Part shown: positions 60,626-64,000 of the stretch, piece by piece | Position numbering within the stretch: the stretch's first letter is position 1 | Layout: every line of letters starts with the position of its first letter | From: Psoroptes ovis | Lineage: Eukaryota > Arthropoda > Arachnida > Sarcoptiformes > Psoroptidae | NCBI GenBank assembly: GCA_002943765.1 | Contig: PQWQ01000019.1 | Coordinates: forward strand, 1,026,001-1,090,000 | Direction of reading: 5' to 3' | Length of the DNA stretch: 64,000 nucleotides | Notes under the pieces: model-generated | What the model was told of the DNA's origin: nothing | Database searches by the model: none | What the model saw: only the letters and a program-made list of their open reading frames with translations | Made by a program: the position numbers and the translations under genes

Positions 60626-60896
60626 ATTGTGCCATAAATAAATAATTAAAACAAATAATTATGTTCATTGATTTATATTTGTTTAGTCTTGAATCATGTA
60701 TTAATGATTTGTATCTGCATGTTTTGTGTGTGTTCAAAGTGTGTTGAGTTGTGTGTGTGTGTGTGTGTATGGGTATGGGTATGGGTATGTTTGTATGTTT
60801 GTCATGCAGATACAAAACATTATTCCATGATTCAAGACTATTCAAATATGAATCGATGAACATAATTATTTGTTTAAATTATTTATAATGGTGCCA
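60626..60896. repeat. Large inverted repeat with GT-rich loop
   Basis: Left arm about 60626-60721 and right arm about 60802-60896 pair over roughly 85-95 bp with few mismatches; innermost bases are GTATCTGCATG against CATGCAGATAC. The loop of about 80 bp is GT-rich with three GGGTAT units. It ends just before the 160-bp MITE. Could be a MITE with long arms or an expressed hairpin. Confidence 0.88.
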
Positions 60897-60908
60897 ATGT
60901 AATTGTTA

Positions 60909-61068
60909 CAGGGTTTCAAGTTTTAATTTGGGGTTTTAAAATTAATTTTCGTAGTTTTAAAATTGAATTTCGTAATAGTTTTGTGTATAATTACATTAAA
61001 ACTATGAAAATCAACTTGAAAACTACGAAAATTAATTTTAAAGCTCCGAATAAAAATTTAAAATCCTG
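60909..61068. mobile_element. 160-bp palindromic MITE, copy 3
   Basis: Starts CAGGGTTTCAAGTTTTAATT and ends in AAAATCCTG, flanked by TA on both sides (60907-60908 and 61069-61070), which fits a TA target duplication. Exactly as long as the copy at 9862-10021. Confidence 0.88.
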
Positions 61069-61125
61069 TAATTGACGAAAACTCCAAGGATCAGTGTACC
61101 TTGGCTTAAGGTAGGTGGTCAATGA

Positions 61126-61360
61126 TTGCAAGCTGTGTGTGTGCTGTGTGCGTATGTATGCTGCGTGCACGTTTGCGCTGCGTGCGCATGTGTCTGCATC
61201 ACCGGGACTTTATTTTTTTTTATTTTTTTTTATTTTATTTTTATTTTTATTTTTTTTCTCTCTCTGTCCCGGTGGTGCGTGTGTGTGAGGGGTGTGTGTG
61301 AGGCGTGCGTGCGTGCGTGGCGTGTGTGCGTGGTGTGTGTGCGTGCGCAGTGTGTGCATG
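61126..61360. repeat. GT/GC-rich low-complexity tract with a T-run core
   Basis: Two blocks of alternating GTGTGC/GCGTGC units flank a T-rich run (61207-61265). It is much richer in G+C than any of its surroundings. The alternating purine-pyrimidine bases could form left-handed DNA, but the sequence is simple and may just be slippage. Confidence 0.75.
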
Positions 61361-61372
61361 GTTCGCAATCCT

Positions 61373-61450
61373 CTTGAAATTGAAGGAGGAGGTCAGCGGA
61401 AGAAGGAACCTAGTTCTTTCTTCTTGCTGACCTCCTCTTTCTTTTTCAAG
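61373..61450. repeat. Imperfect hairpin, 37-38-bp arms
   Basis: Left arm (61373-61409) includes GAGGAGGTCAGC; right arm (61414-61450) includes GCTGACCTCCTC. They pair with about five or six mismatches and a loop of four bases. Arms are purine-rich and pyrimidine-rich respectively. It adjoins the GT/GC-rich tract. Confidence 0.8.
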
Positions 61451-61774
61451 AAAACAGATAAACGATTATAGGAACCTTGGTTTATGGGCCATTAATAATA
61501 TGGCGAAGAATCATCTGAAGATCCAAGATTTCCAGCTGGTCAAGATTCCAATGGCACTCATTCTAACATGGTTAATTAAAATGTTCCGCTAATTGGGTAT
61601 GTCTATTTAATATGTTGATTAATAAATATGACTATAATTATTTACATAATTCCTGCCACAGATTTAGGTGTAAATCAAATCGAAATCAACATGATTGAAA
61701 CTGGCGCCAAGTCAATGAATCATGCCGAGTTGGAGTGATGGAGAAGCATTGGTCAAAATGATGGCAAATTTGGT

Positions 61775-62110
61775 CCAACTGCCGTTTGTTTTTATCGAAA
61801 CTTATTGATTAACGTTCAACATCAATTCATGTTTATCGAAAAAAAAACTGTTTTTGATGTATTAATGTATATTAATGCCTCTACTATGCCAAATAAAGAG
61901 CAATTTGTTTGTTTCTAATCATAAGTTCATTAGATTTGTCAATTGTTTTTTGTCATTTGTCAAACTGAAATTGCTATTTAAATCGATCGAAAACATGAAA
62001 TTGGCATTCATTCGTTTTTTCGCTTTCATTTGATTAACATGTCCATATTTTCAATAATTTAACTTTGTTTTCATTTTGAATTTAAACATTTAAACATTGT
62101 GCTTTGTTAG
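61775..62110. repeat. Dispersed noncoding repeat, unit B
   Basis: Best-conserved partner of unit A: shared blocks GTTCATTAGATTTGTCAATT, GCTATTTAAATCGATCGAAA and ACATGTCCATATTTTCAATA occur in the same order and spacing. Confidence 0.78.
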
Positions 62111-62566
62111 TTGGCCCATCAACATTCGAATTAGAATGAATGAGCCATCATTAACATTAACATACAATTCCTCATGATATTTGATTAAAGGTAAGTGTGA
62201 AATGATGAATATAATATTTTCTTTCTTCAATTTTGATTTCGTTTCAAATGAGTGTTGTCAAAATGGAATAAGAATCAATTGTGGGCAAATGAACATGGAA
62301 ATATGATTATGGGCCACTAATTAGGTATGTTCATTTCCCTTTAATCCCATTTTGATCTCAATTCTACAAATTGTCCGTCCAGTTTAAACAACGAACAATT
62401 AGCAGTAGAAATAAGCAGCGAATTTGTCTTAGAATTAAGAATGACTTATAATTGCTTCTTTATGGTTGCATTGTTTTTTGTTATTAAAATTGTCAATTCT
62501 TCTTAAGAATAACTAACAACACACGTCTTAGCAATGGCCGAAGATGTTTTGCTCATGTATGCGTAT

Positions 62567-62800
62567 GTTGTAATGATTATTGCAGCGCCCTCAGGTCAGC
62601 CGCGCAAGTTGACATAGAAAGAAGCTCATTGGTTGAGCGCGTTTGGCAGATGAGCTGTCATCCTCATCTTGGTTGGAAAGCAACCATAAATAAATAAATC
62701 GAGTTTCTGTTTTACTCAAAAAACAAGCAAAACATTATTTTGTACAGAAATTGTTTTAAATTTGTGTAAATAAACCAAAATTTTATGATAAATCTGCCCT
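62567..62800 (+). repeat. Possible solo LTR or similar element
   Basis: A stretch starting TGTTGTAATGATTATTGCAG is GC-richer than its surroundings. It then has a TATA-like CATAAATAAATAAATC (about 62685-62700) and an AATAAA signal (near 62768), followed by CCCTGTCGTTAC. This order of promoter and polyadenylation signals is typical of an LTR. No second copy and no clear end or target duplication was found, so this is only a possibility. Confidence 0.35.
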
Positions 62801-62889
62801 GTCGTTACTTTATTAATTATTTTTGATGCACTTTAATTAATGTCATTTTGAACATAACCAACTGGTTAATGCTGCAAACATTTATTTGA

Positions 62890-63500
62890 TGAGTATGAAT
62901 ATTGAATGAGATGCTCTAAAATTGTCTTCATGACTAATTTGTTAGATTGTACATTAGGCCTTTAATCCTTAAAACTCGAGCCGTGAGTCTCACTCACTAT
63001 GAGATGTGATGCAGCAGCTCGATAGGCGCCACTTAGTCACCATTTTGCATGAGTGTGAAAAATTGTCAAGCTGCTAGTGCAGCAAGTTTTTCGTGGAAAC
63101 TACAGCCACATTGGCAGTACCACGCTTGCGCTGTAAGTGCCTCGAGTGCTAAGGGTTAATATTGGTTGATAACCACTTCGATTATCGTACATCTTGCATT
63201 CAATTTGTTGTTATTAATGTTTATTCATATAAACTAATGTTGACAATTGATTGTTGTATGTATTTGATTTATTGCCTCTACCATTTAAAGTGTCAAGTTC
63301 ATATGATGTTTGCATTGTATTTACTTGATGTTTCGAATTGGAGTTGCTATTTAAATCAAACGAAAAACATCAACCATCATTCATTTGTGATTTTGATTTA
63401 GTTTGATCAAGTCGTGCTTATTTTTAAATTTTACATTTTCAAAATTTAGCATCGTGTTTTTATAATTTAGTGCTTAACGATTCAGATTCCAAATGTGATG
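62890..63500. repeat. Dispersed noncoding repeat, unit C, interrupted by a MITE
   Basis: Matches unit A on both sides of the piggyBac-like element at 62966-63155: GAATGAGATG and CATGACTAAT before it, CTTGCATTCAATTTGTTG and TTGCTATTTAAATC after it. More diverged than units A and B. Confidence 0.65.
62966..63155 (+). mobile_element. piggyBac-like MITE, copy 2 (190 bp)
   Basis: Flanked by TTAA (62962-62965 and 63156-63159). Ends TCCTTAAAACTCGAG and CTCGAGTGCTAAGGG. Internal segments GCAGCAGCTCGATAGGCGCC and GTGAAAAATTGTC are shared with copies 1 and 3. Inserted into repeat unit C. Confidence 0.88.
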
Positions 63501-63711
63501 GATACCTGATTAATGTTATTTGGTGAGTTGAATATAATTAATAAAATTCTACTTCGACAATGTTTGTCATTATCCACTAGTCATAAATTGTTGATATGCT
63601 TTCTATGCATATAAGTGAATGTTATATTAGTAATAGTTAGTCTTAATACTTGTCAATTGTGAGTTGTTGAACCAATTAATAATTGCTTCATTTTCGCACA
63701 TTATTCATTGA

Positions 63712-63879
63712 CTTGAGTTCTAAGGGTTAATCCTTAGAACTCGAGCGGTGAATCGCACTCTCCATGAGATGTAATGCAGCAGCTCGATAGGCGCCCATGA
63801 ATCACCATGAGTGGGAAAAATTGTCGAGCTGCCAGTGCTACAAGTTACAGCCACATTGGCAGTGCCACGCTAGTGGAAA
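63712..63879 (+). mobile_element. piggyBac-like MITE, copy 3, plus an abutting solo end
   Basis: A lone right end (GAGTTCTAAGGG, 63715-63726) is joined through one TTAA (63727-63730) to the left end of another copy, TCCTTAGAACTCGAG. The copy continues to about 63879 with the shared GCAGCAGCTCGATAGGCGCC and CACATTGGCAGTGCCACGCT segments, and then loses homology before its right end. Confidence 0.82.
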
Positions 63880-64000
63880 TAACGTTTGAATTTAAACTAT
63901 GACAAAACATTAGAAATGTGTGTAGATGTAGTAATTTCCATATAAAAGTATTGTTTTCATTTTTCAAAAATGGGAGGCAATTTTATAAAAATGTTGTTTT

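Larger units (their letters stand above)
59770..64000. other. Repeat-rich region without a convincing gene
   Basis: More than 4 kb with no reading frame that matches a family. It holds at least three piggyBac-like MITE copies and a solo end, a copy of the 160-bp MITE, two long hairpins, a GT/GC-rich tract and three diverged copies of one repeat unit (listed separately). Between 61480 and 61740 and between 62110 and 62560 there are related stretches sharing GGGCCA and CTAATTxGGTATGT, perhaps also parts of the repeat unit. The 3' UTR of the ATP10-like gene ends soon after 59870 (AATAAA signals at 59862 and 59878). Confidence 0.7.

Noticed and set aside
61126..61377. Frame rich in Cys/Val/Ala in the GT/GC-rich tract
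   Set aside because: Translation of a simple GTGTGC repeat; low-complexity DNA gives any such protein.

Overview
The window is nuclear DNA of a small, AT-rich animal genome. Nearly all introns inside genes are short (about 55-70 bp) with GT-AG ends and occasional GC-AG ends. An ABCH-type ABC transporter, a subfamily typical of arthropods and missing from mammals, together with the tiny introns and the Asn/Gln/Asp-rich proteins, suggests an arthropod. An acariform (astigmatan) mite is my best guess, but that is inference and no marker here proves it. No rRNA, tRNA, CRISPR or prokaryotic operon was seen.

Layout. 0-1.65 kb: 3' part missing of a large disordered protein with a CtBP-type PLDLS motif (minus). 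4.5-5.9 kb: convergent METTL1 tRNA m7G methyltransferase and a ribosomal S27a fused to a very divergent ubiquitin-like domain. 7.4-17.3 kb: one large PPM1E/F-type PP2C phosphatase gene whose long introns hold MITE-like elements. 18.5-22.2 kb: a secreted Gln/Ser-rich protein and an atypical small GTPase-like protein. 23.4-28.7 kb: a HEAT-like repeat protein. 30.1-32.3 kb: a TIKI-type Wnt-cleaving metalloprotease. 35.7-40.5 kb: a four-pass membrane protein, CDC20, the adaptor CRK, and ribosomal protein S27. 41-44.1 kb: TMEM245 and the KEOPS kinase TP53RK/Bud32. 44.4-52.3 kb: IA-2/PTPRN-like receptor pseudophosphatase, an acid-lipase family member and an ABCH transporter, all on the minus strand. 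53.4-59.8 kb: BBS1, a small secreted Gly/Tyr-rich protein, and an ATP10-like P4-ATPase flippase.

From 59.8 kb to the end I see no convincing gene. This tail is dense in repeats: piggyBac-like MITEs with TTAA flanks, a 160-bp palindromic element also present near 2.1 and 9.9 kb, a large hairpin with a GT-rich loop, a purine/pyrimidine hairpin, a GT/GC-rich tract, and three diverged copies of a noncoding repeat, one of which is interrupted by a MITE.

The genes are unrelated housekeeping, signalling and membrane genes; there is no operon-like pathway. They are packed tightly, with several convergent pairs whose coding ends lie only 56-118 bp apart. The exon structures were worked out by matching splice sites, reading phase and family conservation. 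Several introns are multiples of three without stops, so they look like coding sequence unless the family is compared. The most unusual items are the S27a-fused ubiquitin-like domain that has lost nearly all ubiquitin lysines, the GTPase-like protein with an intact P-loop but degraded G3/G4 motifs, and the layered MITE families.
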